Shown piece by piece: positions 31,745 through 43,842 of a stretch of DNA of 64,000 nt. Source of the DNA: Oceanobacillus arenosus (GTDB lineage Bacteria; Bacillota; Bacilli; Bacillales; Amphibacillaceae). How positions within the stretch are numbered: position 1 is the first letter of the stretch; every line of letters begins with the position of its first letter. The position numbers and the translations under genes are program-made. Location of the stretch: NCBI RefSeq assembly GCF_003369575.1, contig NZ_PIOC01000024.1:42207-106206 (forward strand). Direction: 5' to 3'. Under the pieces are notes generated by a model. The model had not been told where the DNA came from and made no database searches. It was given only the letters and a program-made list of their open reading frames with translations.

Positions 31745-32503
31745 ATGCGCAAAAATGTAATTGCAGGTAACTGGAAAATGAACAAGGTTTTATCAGAGGC
31801 AAATGCATTTGTCGATGAAGTCATTGAAAAAGTACCCAACAGTGACAATGTAGAAGCAATCGTTTGTGCACCATTTGTTTATTTACCATCATTGGTAGAA
31901 AAAGCAAAAGGTACGAATTTGAAAGTTGCAGCACAAAACATGCACTTTGAAGAGAATGGTGCTTACACTGGCGAAGTTAGTCCAGTAATGTTAAAGGATC
32001 TAGGTGTAACACATGTTGTCCTTGGCCATTCAGAACGCCGTGAATATTTTGCTGAAACAGACGAAACAGTAAACCAAAAAACGGCAGCAGCTTTTGCACA
32101 TGGTCTAACTCCAATTGTATGTGTTGGTGAAACATTGGAACAACGCGAAGCAAATGAAACAATGAGCCTAGTAGAAGATCAAGTGAAAAAAGCTCTGGCA
32201 GGATTATCTAATGAACAAGTAGCTGAAACGATTATTGCTTATGAACCAATTTGGGCAATCGGTACAGGTAAAACTGCTTCAAGTGAAGATGCAAACGAGG
32301 TTTGTAAACACATTCGTAATGTTGTAAAAGAAGTAACATCTGCTGAAACAGCGGACAAAGTTGTCATCCAATATGGTGGAAGTGTGAAACCAGCTAATAT
32401 TGAAGAATTATTAGCACAATCCGATATTGATGGTGCATTAGTTGGTGGCGCAAGTCTAGAAGCAGAATCCTTCTTACAGCTAGTGGAGGCTGGAGCTAAA
32501 TGA
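31745..32503 (+). CDS. tpiA: Triosephosphate isomerase
   Basis: Interconverts dihydroxyacetone phosphate and glyceraldehyde-3-phosphate; it also takes the products of GlpD and DhaK in this window into glycolysis. Lys in AGNWKMN (near residue 12), the electrophilic His in LGHSERR (about 95) and the base Glu in [11 protein letters not shown] (about 167) are present. 252 residues. Its stop overlaps the gpmI start by 4 bases. Confidence 0.97.
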   Translation: MRKNVIAGNWKMNKVLSEANAFVDEVIEKVPNSDNVEAIVCAPFVYLPSLVEKAKGTNLKVAAQNMHFEENGAYTGEVSPVMLKDLGVTHVVLGHSERREYFAETDETVNQKTAAAFAHGLTPIVCVGETLEQREANETMSLVEDQVKKALAGLSNEQVAETIIAYEPIWAIGTGKTASSEDANEVCKHIRNVVKEVTSAETADKVVIQYGGSVKPANIEELLAQSDIDGALVGGASLEAESFLQLVEAGAK

Positions 32504-34041
32504 GTCAAAATAATTTAGCTGCAATAATCATTTTAGACGGATTTGGCATCCGTGATGAAGTGATGGGAAATGCAGTCAAGCAAGCAAAGAAACCGAACTT
32601 TGATCGTTACTGGAAACATTTTTCGCATAACCAATTAACAGCAAGTGGGGAAGCAGTTGGTTTACCAAAAGGGCAAATGGGTAACTCAGAGGTTGGGCAT
32701 TTAAATATTGGTGCTGGGCGAATCGTTTACCAAAGTTTAACACGTGTGAATTTATCCATTAAAGAAGGAGACTTTTTCGAAAAGGAAGCATTCTTAAAAG
32801 TGATGAACCATGCTAAAGAAAACGGCAAGGCATTACATCTTTTCGGACTATTGTCTGATGGTGGTGTACACAGTCATATCAATCACCTATTTGCACTGTT
32901 GAAACTAGCTAAACAAACAGATGTAAAAGAAGTATATGTTCACGCATTTCTAGATGGTCGTGATGTTGGACCACAAACAGCGGAGAAATATATTCAGGCT
33001 ACACAGGATAAAATGGATGAATTAGGTGTCGGTAAAATTGCGACCGTATCTGGTCGTTATTACTCAATGGACCGCGACAAGCGTTGGGATCGTGTGAAAA
33101 AAGCATACGATGCGATGGTTTACGGTGAAGGTCCAGCATATACCAATCCATTAGATGTTATTAAAGATTCTTATGTAAATGGTGTACATGACGAGTTCGT
33201 TATACCATCTGTTATTGTTGATGAAAACGGTGTTCCAGTTGGAAAAGTAGAGGATGAGGATTCCATTATTTTCTATAATTTCCGTCCTGACCGTGCGATT
33301 CAAATTTCTCGTACATTTGCGAATGAAGATTTCCGAGATTTTGATCGTGGAAGCAAGATTCCGAAAGACTTGCAATTTGTTATGCTAACAAACTTTAGTG
33401 AAACGGTTGATGGCTATGTAGCATATGAGCCAATTAACTTAGATAATACAGTTGGTGAAGTACTTTCCCAACATCATTTAAGACAATTGCGCATCGCGGA
33501 AACAGAAAAATATCCACATGTGACATTTTTCATGAGCGGTGGTCGTGAGAAAGAATTCCCTGGTGAAAAACGAATTCTAATTAATTCACCTAAGGTTGCA
33601 ACCTATGATTTACAACCAGAAATGAGTGCTTATGAAGTGACGGACGCGTTGCTGAAAGAACTCGATTCTGATGAACGTCCAAATGCAATCATCTTAAACT
33701 TTGCAAATCCGGATATGGTTGGGCATTCAGGAATGCTTCAGCCAACAATTGATGCAATCGAAGCGGTAGATGAATGCTTAGGTAAAATAGTCGATAAGAT
33801 CATTGAACTTGGTGGGAATGCAATTATTACTGCAGACCACGGAAATTCAGATGAAGTCTTGACATTGGAAGGCCAACCAATGACTGCACATACAACTAGC
33901 CCGGTACCGGTTATTGTAACTAAAGAAGGAATAACAGTAAGAGATGGTGGTATTCTAGCAGACCTAGCACCAACATTACTTGATTTATTAGATGTAGAAA
34001 AACCAGTTGAAATGACTGGAACTTCATTAATTGTTAAATAA
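32500..34041 (+). CDS. gpmI: 2,3-bisphosphoglycerate-independent phosphoglycerate mutase
   Basis: A Mn-dependent mutase that interconverts 3- and 2-phosphoglycerate. The alkaline-phosphatase-like metal motif [10 protein letters not shown] is at the start, the phosphorylated Ser lies in [10 protein letters not shown] (near residue 62), and the late metal motif TADHGNSDE is present. The 513 residues match the family. The ATGA overlap with tpiA implies translational coupling. eno follows after 32 bases. Confidence 0.97.
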   Translation: MSQNNLAAIIILDGFGIRDEVMGNAVKQAKKPNFDRYWKHFSHNQLTASGEAVGLPKGQMGNSEVGHLNIGAGRIVYQSLTRVNLSIKEGDFFEKEAFLKVMNHAKENGKALHLFGLLSDGGVHSHINHLFALLKLAKQTDVKEVYVHAFLDGRDVGPQTAEKYIQATQDKMDELGVGKIATVSGRYYSMDRDKRWDRVKKAYDAMVYGEGPAYTNPLDVIKDSYVNGVHDEFVIPSVIVDENGVPVGKVEDEDSIIFYNFRPDRAIQISRTFANEDFRDFDRGSKIPKDLQFVMLTNFSETVDGYVAYEPINLDNTVGEVLSQHHLRQLRIAETEKYPHVTFFMSGGREKEFPGEKRILINSPKVATYDLQPEMSAYEVTDALLKELDSDERPNAIILNFANPDMVGHSGMLQPTIDAIEAVDECLGKIVDKIIELGGNAIITADHGNSDEVLTLEGQPMTAHTTSPVPVIVTKEGITVRDGGILADLAPTLLDLLDVEKPVEMTGTSLIVK

Positions 34042-34052
34042 TAAAACTATAA

Positions 34053-35360
<1,308 letters not shown>

Positions 35361-35377
35361 TCGATAATATTTGATTG

Positions 35378-35409
35378 AAAAAAGAGGCAGAGAGATCTGC
35401 CTCTTTTAT
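35378..35409 (+). terminator. Terminator of the glycolytic operon
   Basis: AAAAGAGGCAG faces CTGCCTCTTTT with a short AGAGAT loop. Confidence 0.9.
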
Positions 35410-35437
35410 TATGCATAAATGTAAGGAAGGGTAGAAA

Positions 35438-35598
35438 CGAGCGAGAACTCAGCAAATCGAGCGAAAAATCGGAAATTCGAGCGGCAACTCAGCAAATCGA
35501 GCGGAAAATCGGAAATTCGAGCGACAACTCAGCAAATCGAGCGGAAAATCGGAAATTCGAGCGACAACTCAAGCAAATCGAGCGACAAATCCAAAACC
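35438..35598. repeat. Tandem 20-bp repeat, eight units
   Basis: Units beginning CGAGCG start at 35438, 35458, 35478, 35498, 35518, 35538, 35558 and 35579. Two forms alternate, CGAGCGACAACTCAGCAAAT-like and CGAGCGGAAAATCGGAAATT-like, giving a 40-bp higher-order period. The array fills the space between the eno and ptsI terminators and encodes nothing credible. Confidence 0.93.
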
Positions 35599-35609
35599 AA
35601 AGCAAAAGT

Positions 35610-35640
35610 AAAAGAGACCGAACACTGTCCGGTCTCTTTT
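35610..35640. terminator. Bidirectional terminator at the end of ptsI
   Basis: AAAAGAGACCG and CGGTCTCTTTT flank a short interior with ACACTGTC; it ends the minus-strand ptsI. Confidence 0.88.
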
Positions 35641-35644
35641 CGAT

Positions 35645-37360
35645 TTATTTAGATGTTTTCTCATTAACAAATGCAACTACTTCTTCCGCAGTTCCCATCG
35701 ATAAAATCGTATCCTTATACGACGATAAATCATGCTTCGAAAGGTCACGAATTTGTGTACGTGCTGGCAAGATTGATGTTGCACTCATGCTGAATTCGTC
35801 AAGTCCAAGTCCAAGAAGAAGTGGAATTGCGATTGGATCCCCAGCCATTTCGCCACACATACCAGCCCATTTACCTTCACTGTGTGCTGCTTCGATTACG
35901 TTGTTTACTAAGTTTAAAATTGCTGGATGGTATGGTTGGTACAAGTAAGACACTTGTTCATTCATACGGTCAGCAGCCATTGTATATTGGATTAAGTCGT
36001 TCGTTCCAATACTGAAGAAATCAACTTCTTTTGCAAATTGCTTTGCAATAACAGCTGTTGATGGGATTTCAACCATGATACCAACTTCGATATCATCAGA
36101 AACCTTCACGCCTTCAGCAGTTAAGTTTTCTTTTTCATCTAATAAAATTGCTTTTGCTTTACGGAATTCTTCCAGCGTTGCAATCATCGGGAACATGATT
36201 TTTAAATTACCGTATGCACTTGCACGTAGTAACGCACGTAGCTGTGGACGGAATACATGTTCATTTTCCAAACAGAAGCGGATTGCACGGAATCCTAAGA
36301 ATGGATTCATTTCTTTTGGTAAATTTAAATAGCTTAACTCTTTATCGCCACCAACATCTAATGTACGAACAACAACAGGCTTGTCTCCCATTTGTTCAAG
36401 AACAGATTTATATGCTTCAAACTGTTCGTCTTCTGTTGGTAATTCACTTTTACCCATGTATAAAAATTCTGTACGATAAAGGCCGACACCTTCACCACCG
36501 TTATTAATAACACCAGCAACATCTTCAGGTGTACCGATGTTTGCTACTAATTCAACCTGTTCCCCGTCTTTAGAAAATGTTGGTTCATCTTTAAGTTTTG
36601 CCCATTCTGCTTGTTGTTCAGCGAATGCAGCTTGTTTCTCGCTGTAAGTTGCTAATTCATCCTCTGTAGGGTTAACGATGACAATACCTTCTAAACCGTC
36701 GATAATAACCGTATCATTTTGTTTCACAATGGATGTGATTTCTTTCGTACCTACAATTGCAGGAATTTCTAATGAACGAGCCATGATCGCTGAATGCGAT
36801 GTACGTCCACCAACATCGGTTGCAAAACCTTTCACGAATTGACGATTCAACTGTGCTGTATCTGAAGGTGTTAAGTCATTTGCAATTACGATTACTTCTT
36901 CATCAATTAATGCTGGATCTGGGAATGTTACCCCTAGTAAATGTGCCATTACGCGTTTCGATACGTCTTTGATATCTGCAGCACGTTCTCGCATATATTC
37001 ATTATCCATATTATTAAACATGTCGATGAACATGTTAGAAACCTGTTCTAACGCTGTCTCCGCTCTCTCATTTTCAGATGTAATTTTATCTTTCATCGGA
37101 TTAATTAATTCAGGGTCACCTAAAATAAGTAAATGTGCAGAGAAAATTTCCGCATGTTCCTCACCAAGTGCTTCCATCGTATGTGCTTTAATTTTTTCTA
37201 ATTCTTGTTTAGAAATCTCTAAAGCTGCATTTAAACGATTAACTTCCTCTTCAGGATTATCAATTTTAACCTTTTCGAATGATAGATCGGGTGCAACTAA
37301 TTGATATGCTTTAGCTATGGCGATGCCTGATGAAGCGGCAATACCTTGAATATTCGTCAT
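35645..37360 (-). CDS. ptsI: PTS Enzyme I (phosphoenolpyruvate-protein phosphotransferase)
   Basis: Autophosphorylates with phosphoenolpyruvate and passes phosphate to HPr. The active histidine is His189 in [18 protein letters not shown]; the PEP-binding C-terminal domain has [30 protein letters not shown] and [10 protein letters not shown]. The 571 residues are standard. In most bacilli ptsI follows ptsH, but the genes on both sides here are unrelated, so HPr must be encoded elsewhere. It supplies phosphate for DhaM and GlpK regulation. Confidence 0.97.
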   Translation of the reverse strand: MTNIQGIAASSGIAIAKAYQLVAPDLSFEKVKIDNPEEEVNRLNAALEISKQELEKIKAHTMEALGEEHAEIFSAHLLILGDPELINPMKDKITSENERAETALEQVSNMFIDMFNNMDNEYMRERAADIKDVSKRVMAHLLGVTFPDPALIDEEVIVIANDLTPSDTAQLNRQFVKGFATDVGGRTSHSAIMARSLEIPAIVGTKEITSIVKQNDTVIIDGLEGIVIVNPTEDELATYSEKQAAFAEQQAEWAKLKDEPTFSKDGEQVELVANIGTPEDVAGVINNGGEGVGLYRTEFLYMGKSELPTEDEQFEAYKSVLEQMGDKPVVVRTLDVGGDKELSYLNLPKEMNPFLGFRAIRFCLENEHVFRPQLRALLRASAYGNLKIMFPMIATLEEFRKAKAILLDEKENLTAEGVKVSDDIEVGIMVEIPSTAVIAKQFAKEVDFFSIGTNDLIQYTMAADRMNEQVSYLYQPYHPAILNLVNNVIEAAHSEGKWAGMCGEMAGDPIAIPLLLGLGLDEFSMSATSILPARTQIRDLSKHDLSSYKDTILSMGTAEEVVAFVNEKTSK

Positions 37361-37543
37361 GATTATTTTGCCAACCTTTCAGTAAAAAAATATATTTTGA
37401 GCGTTTTACTCATCACACTTTATAGTAACACGTGAAATCGTTAACAATCAAGAAATAATAAGAACTATAGAGTATGAAATTCCCACTATCCATTTGTCAC
37501 TGAAATTAGGAACAGTAAGGTAGTAAACCATACGAATATTAAG

Positions 37544-38470
37544 TTAACTTACATTTTTGAAAAGAATTGATTCAATCCAATGGTGTATTGCAAGATACGC
37601 GTCATCCTTATTTATTTCATTTAATATTTCATGGCGAGCATGGGGAAGAAGCATGGTTGTAATGTTGGTTAATCCGACTTTTTCATAGATATTCGCCGTC
37701 CGCCATACACCTTTCCCATAGTTCCCAACAGGATCTTCATCACCGCTAATAAGAAGCATTCGTAGGTCCATCCGAATAGCTTCATTCCTACTATTGTTTT
37801 GCATGTGATGTAGACCGGTCATTAAATCATAGAAAAATCTTGCAGTCGGAATATAGCCAGAAAGAGGGTCCTGAATAAATTGTCTTACAACATCATGATC
37901 CCTTGTGAGCCAGTCAAATTCTGTTTGCTGTTGTTTAATTCTTTTATTATAATTACCAAATGCAAGCTTATTCATGAATTGCGATGGTTTTCTTGGTGGA
38001 AGGATGGATGCAATGGATTTCCCCGCTGTCGTAATAAGGTTAGGAAAATAACCGGTACCAGATAAAATTACACCGTCGATTTGTTCACTATATAATTGGA
38101 TATAATTTCGCACGAGGAATGACCCCATACTATGCCCAAAAAGAATGAGCGGGATACCAGGGTATTCATGCTTAATCTTCAACGAAATTGCATGCATATC
38201 GTCGACCGATTTTAAAAAACCATCCTGATCGGAAAAGTAACCGAGTAGTCCCTGCTTCTCCCCAGTTTTCCCGTGTCCACGATGATCGTTTCCATAAACG
38301 ATACATTCTTTACTAACTAAATAATTGGCAAAATCATTGTAGCGATTAATATGCTCTACCATTCCGTGGGCGAGCTGTATGATTGCTTTTGGCTGTTCAA
38401 TATCTGTTCCCCATTTTTTCACATATACTTTCGTATCATCTATCATTTCTATCCAAAATGAAGCTCCCAT
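37544..38470 (-). CDS. Alpha/beta hydrolase, lysophospholipase / monoacylglycerol lipase type
   Basis: A Hydrolase_4 (serine aminopeptidase S33) family protein of 308 residues without a signal peptide. The motifs are LAHGMVEHINRY, NDHRGHGKTGE, the nucleophile elbow FGHSMGSFLVR (Ser near residue 115), the acid in ISGDEDPVG, and the catalytic His in HARHEILNE. These place it with YtpA/monoglyceride-lipase-like enzymes. The natural substrate is not known. It is divergent from secG. Confidence 0.82.
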   Translation of the reverse strand: MGASFWIEMIDDTKVYVKKWGTDIEQPKAIIQLAHGMVEHINRYNDFANYLVSKECIVYGNDHRGHGKTGEKQGLLGYFSDQDGFLKSVDDMHAISLKIKHEYPGIPLILFGHSMGSFLVRNYIQLYSEQIDGVILSGTGYFPNLITTAGKSIASILPPRKPSQFMNKLAFGNYNKRIKQQQTEFDWLTRDHDVVRQFIQDPLSGYIPTARFFYDLMTGLHHMQNNSRNEAIRMDLRMLLISGDEDPVGNYGKGVWRTANIYEKVGLTNITTMLLPHARHEILNEINKDDAYLAIHHWIESILFKNVS

Positions 38471-38629
38471 TTATATTCCCTCCCTTAATGTAATCGTTTC
38501 TATATTAACATCTTAAATTGAATTGCCGGAAACGTCCAAGATTTGATAATAAATAGCTTGCCATCCAATTGATAACTATGCTAAAGTATTTAGTAGAAAG
38601 TTGTGCGTAATAGGAGGTATTATTGTTAC

Positions 38630-38860
38630 ATGGCAAATTTAATAAATATTTTATTAATAATTGATGCAATTGTACTAATCACGTTTGTCTTACTACAATC
38701 TGGTAAGAGTGCTGGTCTTTCTGGTGCCATCTCTGGTGGTGCAGAGCAATTATTTGGGAAACAAAAAGCTCGCGGAATGGATTTAGTATTACATCGTGGG
38801 ACTGTAATTACAGCTGTATTGTTTTTCTTATTAGCATTTATAAGTGGATATGTATTATAA
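38630..38860 (+). CDS. secG: Protein translocase subunit SecG
   Basis: A small membrane subunit of the SecYEG channel. 76 residues with two transmembrane helices, the first [20 protein letters not shown] and the second near the C-terminus, joined by the conserved [18 protein letters not shown] and a FGKQKARG loop. ATG 38630 follows AGGAGG by 12 bases, slightly long. The order secG-est-rnr-smpB-ssrA is the conserved bacillar arrangement. Confidence 0.93.
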   Translation: MANLINILLIIDAIVLITFVLLQSGKSAGLSGAISGGAEQLFGKQKARGMDLVLHRGTVITAVLFFLLAFISGYVL

Positions 38861-38867
38861 TTAAACT

Positions 38868-38900
38868 ACCCTTGTCACCATTAAAGTGATAAGGGTTTTT
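38868..38900 (+). terminator. secG terminator
   Basis: ACCCTTGTCAC faces GTGATAAGGGT, followed by T's. Confidence 0.85.
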
Positions 38901-38970
38901 ACATAGTAAGGCGTGCACAGGAAGAGTGAGTCTGCCAACTAATGATCACTGTTAGAAATGGAGAATTCAG

Positions 38971-39717
38971 ATGAAGATAAAACAACCACAACCCTTTACT
39001 TTTGAAGCGGGACCTCGTGCGGTATTATTATTGCATGGATTTACTGGACATACAGCAGATGTCCGGATGCTAGGAAGATTCTTAGAGAAGAAAGGGTATA
39101 CGTCTCATGGACCAATTTACCGAGGACATGGGTTACCCCCAGAAGAATTGATAAAAACCAATCCAGATCAATATTGGGAGGATGTGCAAGCAAGCTTACA
39201 GCATCTTCGTGATTTAGGCTATGAAGAAATAGCGGTCGCAGGACTTTCGCTTGGTGGGGTGTATGCATTAAAGCTTGCATATACTACACAACTCAAAGCT
39301 GTAATTCCAATGTGTGCACCGATGTTTTATTTAGATGAAGCAAGCTTAGCGAAAGGCTTCAAGAGCTTCACAAGACAGTATAAACAAATAGCAGGCGTAA
39401 ATGAAGAACAACTTGATGATCAAGTAAATGATTTGTATGAAAAGGGGAAGGGACTCTTTTCACTAATGGGACAGACGATAACAGATGTAAGAGAGAATGT
39501 AGACACCATTTATACTCCTACATTTGTTGTCCAAGCAAGAAAGGATGAAATGATTAATACGGATAGTGCCGATTACATCTATGACCATGTAGAAGCAGAT
39601 AAAAAACAGATTAAATGGTATGAGGAATCTGGACACGTAATTACACTTGATAAGGAGAAAGAAAAGCTCCATGATGATATATATCAATTCCTTGAAACAT
39701 TAGATTGGAAAGAATGA
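38971..39717 (+). CDS. est: Carboxylesterase (Est30-like)
   Basis: A small alpha/beta carboxylesterase of 248 residues, member of the Est30/YvaK group known for hydrolysing short-chain esters. The oxyanion motif is LLLHGFTGH, the nucleophile elbow GLSLGG (Ser near residue 93), the acid lies in QARKDEMI and the His in ESGHVITLD. Location between secG and rnr matches yvaK in B. subtilis. Physiological substrate unknown. Confidence 0.9.
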   Translation: MKIKQPQPFTFEAGPRAVLLLHGFTGHTADVRMLGRFLEKKGYTSHGPIYRGHGLPPEELIKTNPDQYWEDVQASLQHLRDLGYEEIAVAGLSLGGVYALKLAYTTQLKAVIPMCAPMFYLDEASLAKGFKSFTRQYKQIAGVNEEQLDDQVNDLYEKGKGLFSLMGQTITDVRENVDTIYTPTFVVQARKDEMINTDSADYIYDHVEADKKQIKWYEESGHVITLDKEKEKLHDDIYQFLETLDWKE

Positions 39718-39728
39718 TTATAATGTGT

Positions 39729-39880
39729 GTTTAAAAAGGAGGATAAAAAGGACCGAGAAGTTCGAGGCGGCGTAGCTTTGAGTAGCGGAACGTATGCTTT
39801 TAATACGTGAGCAACGGAAAAGCAAGCCAACGAAGAAATTCGATGTGTCATTTTTACCAGACTTTTTGAACAACCTCTTA
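39729..39880. repeat. Intergenic repeat element with imperfect terminal inverted repeats
   Basis: The left end TTTAAAAAGG plus TAAAAAGGAC and the right end GTCATTTTTA plus ACTTTTTGAAC are near complements over about 25 bases. The GC-richer core holds GGCGGCGTAGC and CAAGCCAACGAAG. I recognise the core as resembling an element seen many times in Bacillaceae genomes, but cannot confirm copy number here. It separates est from rnr. Confidence 0.6.
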
Positions 39881-39927
39881 TAGATTCGATATAAAAGGTA
39901 TATAATATGAAGAAAGAAGGTGAGCAG

Positions 39928-42156
39928 ATGAAAGAAAGAATCTTAACATTATTTAAAGAAACAGGTACGAAACCATTAGCGGTTGATGAAATTGAACATG
40001 AATTGGAAATTACGGATTCAGAGGAGTTCAAAGAATTAGTAAAAACCTTAAATGAATTAGAAGATGCTGGAGAATTGGTGAGAACGCGTAAAAACCGCTT
40101 TGGATTACCAGAGAAAATGAATTTAGTACGTGGTAAAATTCAGATGCATGCAAAAGGATTTGCATTCTTGATTCCAGATGATGAGAATCAAAAAGATGTA
40201 TACATCCATCATTCTGACTTAGGCTCAGCGATGAATAATGATAAAGTTTTAGTACGTTTAGAGAAAACGGAAGAGGATGGAAACCGTCCGGAGGGACAAG
40301 TTATCCGAATTCTAGAGCGTGCTGTGCTGCAAGTCGTTGGTACCTATGAAGACAATCGTGCATTTGGCTTTGTTATTGCCGATGATAAACGTATTCCCAA
40401 TGACATTTTTATTCCAAAGGGTAGTACAAATGGCGCAGTAAGCGGGCATAAAGTAATTGCTCACATCACGAAATATCCAGAAGGTAGAATGAGCGCTGAA
40501 GGTGAGATTATCCATATTCTTGGTCATAAAAATGATCCTGGTATTGATATTCTATCGATCATCTACAAACACGGAATTACGATTGATTTTCCCGATGAAG
40601 TGTTAGAACAAGCGGCAAATACACCAGAAACGATTAGCGTGGAAGAACTTGAAGGTCGCCGTGACTTACGTGATGAAGTAATTGTCACAATCGACGGTGC
40701 GGATGCAAAGGATTTAGATGATGCCGTCACTGTGAAACGTTTGGAAAACGGAAACTATAAGCTTGGTGTTTATATTGCCGACGTTAGTTATTACATTGAG
40801 GAAGGGTCACCGATGGATATAGAGGCACTCGACCGTGGGACAAGTGTTTATTTAGTTGACCGAGTAATCCCAATGATTCCACACCGTTTATCAAATGGGA
40901 TTTGTTCATTAAATCCACAGGTGGACAGATTAACCTTGGGCTGTGAGATGGAAATAACTTCTTCAGGTGAAGTGGTAAACCATGAAATTTTCCAGAGTGT
41001 AATAAAAACGACGGAAAGAATGACCTATACGGATGTAAATAAAATATTAGTCGATAAAGAAGCATCAGTCAGAGAACGATATGAATCGCTTGTCCCGATG
41101 TTTGAACAAATGGAAGAGCTTGCTGCCATTTTACGTAAGAAGCGGATGACTCGTGGAGCGATTGATTTCGATTTTAAAGAGGCACAGGTTCTTGTCGATG
41201 ATAAAGGAAAAGCAGTGGATGTTGTCTTACGAGAACGCTCAGTCGCAGAGCGTCTTATCGAAGAATTCATGCTTGCAGCAAATGAAACAGTGGCAGAGCA
41301 TTTTCATTGGATGGATGTGCCTTTCATTCACCGGATTCACGAAGATCCAGATGAAGGAAAGTTACAAAACTTCTTTGAATTTTTAAGTGGCTTAGGAATC
41401 AAGGTAAAAGGTAAAGCGAATGATATCCATCCGAAAGGCCTACAAAAAGTAATAGATGATATTCGTGGTGAACCAGAGGAAATGATTGTATCGAAACTAA
41501 TGCTTCGCTCAATGAAACAGGCAAAGTATGATCCGCAAGGGATTGGACACTTTGGACTTGCAACGGAATTCTATACACATTTCACGTCACCAATTAGAAG
41601 GTACCCGGATTTAACGGTTCATCGCTTAATCCGTAGCTATCTGATTAATAAGAAGCTGGATAAGAAGAACCTTGCACATTGGAAGGACAGATTACCAGAG
41701 ATTGCCAAGCATTCTTCGGAGATGGAGCGCCGCGCGGTTGATGCGGAGCGTGATACGGATAGCCTGAAGAAGGCAGAGTATATGAAGGATAAAATCGGTG
41801 AAGAGTATACTGGATTAATCAGCTCAATTACCAATTTCGGTATGTTCGTTGAGCTGGAAAATACGGTAGAAGGACTTATTCATGTTAGCTACTTGACGGA
41901 TGATTATTACCATTATGACGAACGAAGCCATGCACTAATTGGAGAGCGAACGGCTACCGTTTATCGGATTGGTGAAGAAGTAAAGGTTAAAGTTGTCGCT
42001 GTCAACACCGATGAATATACCGTTGACTTTGAATTAGCCAACGCTACTGGTAGAAAGTCGAAAAGCCGAAAGCCCAATAATGAACGAAATGATCGAAAAA
42101 CGAATGAAGTCCCATTTAAGAAAAAAACCAAGAAAAAGAAGAAACAAAGAAGGTGA
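39928..42156 (+). CDS. rnr: Ribonuclease R
   Basis: A processive 3'-5' exoribonuclease that degrades structured RNA and works with tmRNA/SmpB. An N-terminal helix-turn-helix-like domain and cold-shock domains lead to the RNB catalytic domain, with [12 protein letters not shown] (about residues 255-266) carrying the metal-binding Asp residues, then a C-terminal S1 domain ([16 protein letters not shown]) and a Lys-rich tail. ATG 39928 follows AAGGTGA; the upstream ATG 39907 abuts a TATAAT and would precede a transcript starting there. About 742 residues. Confidence 0.95.
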   Translation: MKERILTLFKETGTKPLAVDEIEHELEITDSEEFKELVKTLNELEDAGELVRTRKNRFGLPEKMNLVRGKIQMHAKGFAFLIPDDENQKDVYIHHSDLGSAMNNDKVLVRLEKTEEDGNRPEGQVIRILERAVLQVVGTYEDNRAFGFVIADDKRIPNDIFIPKGSTNGAVSGHKVIAHITKYPEGRMSAEGEIIHILGHKNDPGIDILSIIYKHGITIDFPDEVLEQAANTPETISVEELEGRRDLRDEVIVTIDGADAKDLDDAVTVKRLENGNYKLGVYIADVSYYIEEGSPMDIEALDRGTSVYLVDRVIPMIPHRLSNGICSLNPQVDRLTLGCEMEITSSGEVVNHEIFQSVIKTTERMTYTDVNKILVDKEASVRERYESLVPMFEQMEELAAILRKKRMTRGAIDFDFKEAQVLVDDKGKAVDVVLRERSVAERLIEEFMLAANETVAEHFHWMDVPFIHRIHEDPDEGKLQNFFEFLSGLGIKVKGKANDIHPKGLQKVIDDIRGEPEEMIVSKLMLRSMKQAKYDPQGIGHFGLATEFYTHFTSPIRRYPDLTVHRLIRSYLINKKLDKKNLAHWKDRLPEIAKHSSEMERRAVDAERDTDSLKKAEYMKDKIGEEYTGLISSITNFGMFVELENTVEGLIHVSYLTDDYYHYDERSHALIGERTATVYRIGEEVKVKVVAVNTDEYTVDFELANATGRKSKSRKPNNERNDRKTNEVPFKKKTKKKKKQRR

Positions 42157-42182
42157 GCCAGTGAAATGGCTCACCTTCTTTG
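42146..42182 (+). terminator. rnr terminator, overlapping the stop codon
   Basis: AAAGAAGGTGAGCC pairs with GGCTCACCTTCTTT over an eight-base loop; the left arm contains the rnr stop. Confidence 0.85.
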
Positions 42183-42263
42183 GTCTTTACAAACTGTAGC
42201 ACAAAATAACGTGCTGCATAATATATTTTGGAAATGTAAAGTTGGACTAGGGAAATCTTATTG

Positions 42264-42292
42264 TTGACAGCTAATTAATTGTCACTTACACT
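42264..42292 (+). promoter_or_regulatory. Candidate promoter and operator of the ZIP transporter gene
   Basis: TTGACA and TACACT are 17 bases apart. The -35 and spacer lie in an inverted repeat with arms TGACA and TGTCA around an ATTAAT centre (42265-42284), a plausible metalloregulator site by position only. Confidence 0.45.
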
Positions 42293-42352
42293 ACTCATAA
42301 GGAGATCTGCAAAGGTAACAAAGGGAGTTAAACAGGGAGTGAAGGTATTTTT

Positions 42353-43159
42353 ATGAGTGATATTTTACTAGCGTTTTTATTTACGCTATTTGCAGGTCTA
42401 GCAACGGGTGTCGGAAGTATGCTTGCGTTTTTTGCAAAAACAACCAATACGAAATTTTTATCCTTTGCTTTAGGATTGTCTGCCGGGGTAATGATTTATG
42501 TATCGATGGTTGAAATATTTTTCAAAGCGAAGAATTCGTTAACGGGTGCACTTGGGGAAACGGAAGGCTATTGGTTGACGGTCATTAGTTTTTTTGCTGG
42601 AATGCTCGTTATCGGTTTGATTGATAAGCTCATTCCGAAATATACAAATCCACATGAAATTAAAAAAGTGGAAGACATGGAAACAGGGACTAAACAAGTA
42701 CAAAATCCAGAGTTAATGAAAATGGGTGTTTTTACTGCATTAGCGCTCGCAATTCATAATTTTCCAGAAGGCATCGCAACGTTCGTATCAACATTGCAGG
42801 ATCCATCGATTGGTTTTGCGATAGCGGTTGCTGTTGCCATTCATAATATCCCAGAAGGTATTGCCGTATCAGTGCCAATTTATTATGCAACAGGAGATAA
42901 GAAAAAGGCATTTCGTTTATCCTTCTTATCTGGATTAGCTGAACCTGTTGGTGCACTTGTAGCTTTTCTTTTCCTCATGCCGTTTTTAAGCGATGTGATG
43001 TTTGGCGTCATCTTCGCAATGGTAGCAGGAATCATGGTGTTTATCTCTCTTGATGAGCTATTGCCGGCAGCAAAGAAATACGATGAAGCACATCTTTCTA
43101 TCTACGGGGTAATGACGGGAATGGCGGTTATGGCCATAAGTTTATTGCTACTCGCATAA
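42353..43159 (+). CDS. zupT: ZIP family metal transporter (ZupT type)
   Basis: An eight-helix transporter of the ZIP family, importing zinc or other divalent metals. The two hallmark metal-binding sequences are present: HNFPEGIATFVS in helix IV and HNIPEGIAVSVP in helix V. 268 residues, close to E. coli ZupT. The gene lies between rnr and smpB, which are usually adjacent in bacilli, so it is an insertion in the conserved block or a lineage feature. Substrate range cannot be read from sequence. Confidence 0.87.
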   Translation: MSDILLAFLFTLFAGLATGVGSMLAFFAKTTNTKFLSFALGLSAGVMIYVSMVEIFFKAKNSLTGALGETEGYWLTVISFFAGMLVIGLIDKLIPKYTNPHEIKKVEDMETGTKQVQNPELMKMGVFTALALAIHNFPEGIATFVSTLQDPSIGFAIAVAVAIHNIPEGIAVSVPIYYATGDKKKAFRLSFLSGLAEPVGALVAFLFLMPFLSDVMFGVIFAMVAGIMVFISLDELLPAAKKYDEAHLSIYGVMTGMAVMAISLLLLA

Positions 43160-43240
43160 GTTTGTGAAAGAGTTGTTTCTTGGAATTCTCCTCAAACTTT
43201 GGTAAAATAATATACCATGTAAGCAGTAGGAGGAAAACTT

Positions 43241-43708
43241 ATGCCAAAGGGCCAAGGAAAAACACTCGCACAAAATAAAAAAGCATCACATGATTATTTT
43301 ATTGAAGAAACATATGAGGCAGGAATCGTACTACAAGGAACGGAAATTAAGTCACTGCGAAACGGGCGTGCCAATATTAAAGATGCCCATGCCAGAATTG
43401 ATCGTCGCGGTGAGGTTCAACTGATCAACCTGCATATCGCGGAATATGAACAAGGAAATCGATTTAACCATGACCCGACTCGTACACGTAAACTGCTCTT
43501 ACATCGAAAGCAAATTGATAAATTAATCGGTTTAACCCAGCAGCAAGGATATGCCCTTGTACCACTCAAAATTTACATTAAAAATGGCTATGCCAAGGTT
43601 TTGATTGGGTTAGGTAAAGGGAAGAAGAAATACGATAAGCGTGATGACTTGAAGCAGAAGCAAATGAAGCGTGACGTTGATCGGGCATTAAAGGAGTATA
43701 ATCAGTAA
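43241..43708 (+). CDS. smpB: tmRNA-binding protein SmpB
   Basis: The protein partner of tmRNA in rescue of stalled ribosomes. It shows [33 protein letters not shown], and the basic C-terminal tail with [15 protein letters not shown] that enters the empty mRNA channel. 155 residues. AGGAGG precedes the start. It lies 134 bases before ssrA, the RNA it binds. Confidence 0.96.
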   Translation: MPKGQGKTLAQNKKASHDYFIEETYEAGIVLQGTEIKSLRNGRANIKDAHARIDRRGEVQLINLHIAEYEQGNRFNHDPTRTRKLLLHRKQIDKLIGLTQQQGYALVPLKIYIKNGYAKVLIGLGKGKKKYDKRDDLKQKQMKRDVDRALKEYNQ

Positions 43709-43755
43709 TGTAGCTGGCACTAATTGCCAACTACACTAGTAAATCCTTCCTGCCC

Positions 43756-43783
43756 TTGAAAAATACGTGATCTATGCTATAAT
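43756..43783 (+). promoter_or_regulatory. ssrA promoter
   Basis: TTGAAA and TATAAT are separated by 16 bases. The mature tmRNA 5' end lies 59 bases downstream of the -10, leaving a leader to be removed. Confidence 0.78.
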
Positions 43784-43842
43784 AAAGATAGTCGTAAAAG
43801 ACATATTATATTGCTCGTATTTACCCGAGCGTTTCTCTATAT

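Noticed and set aside
35438..35598. Possible CRISPR array
   Set aside because: The 20-bp units are contiguous without unique spacers and no cas genes are nearby; it is a tandem repeat.
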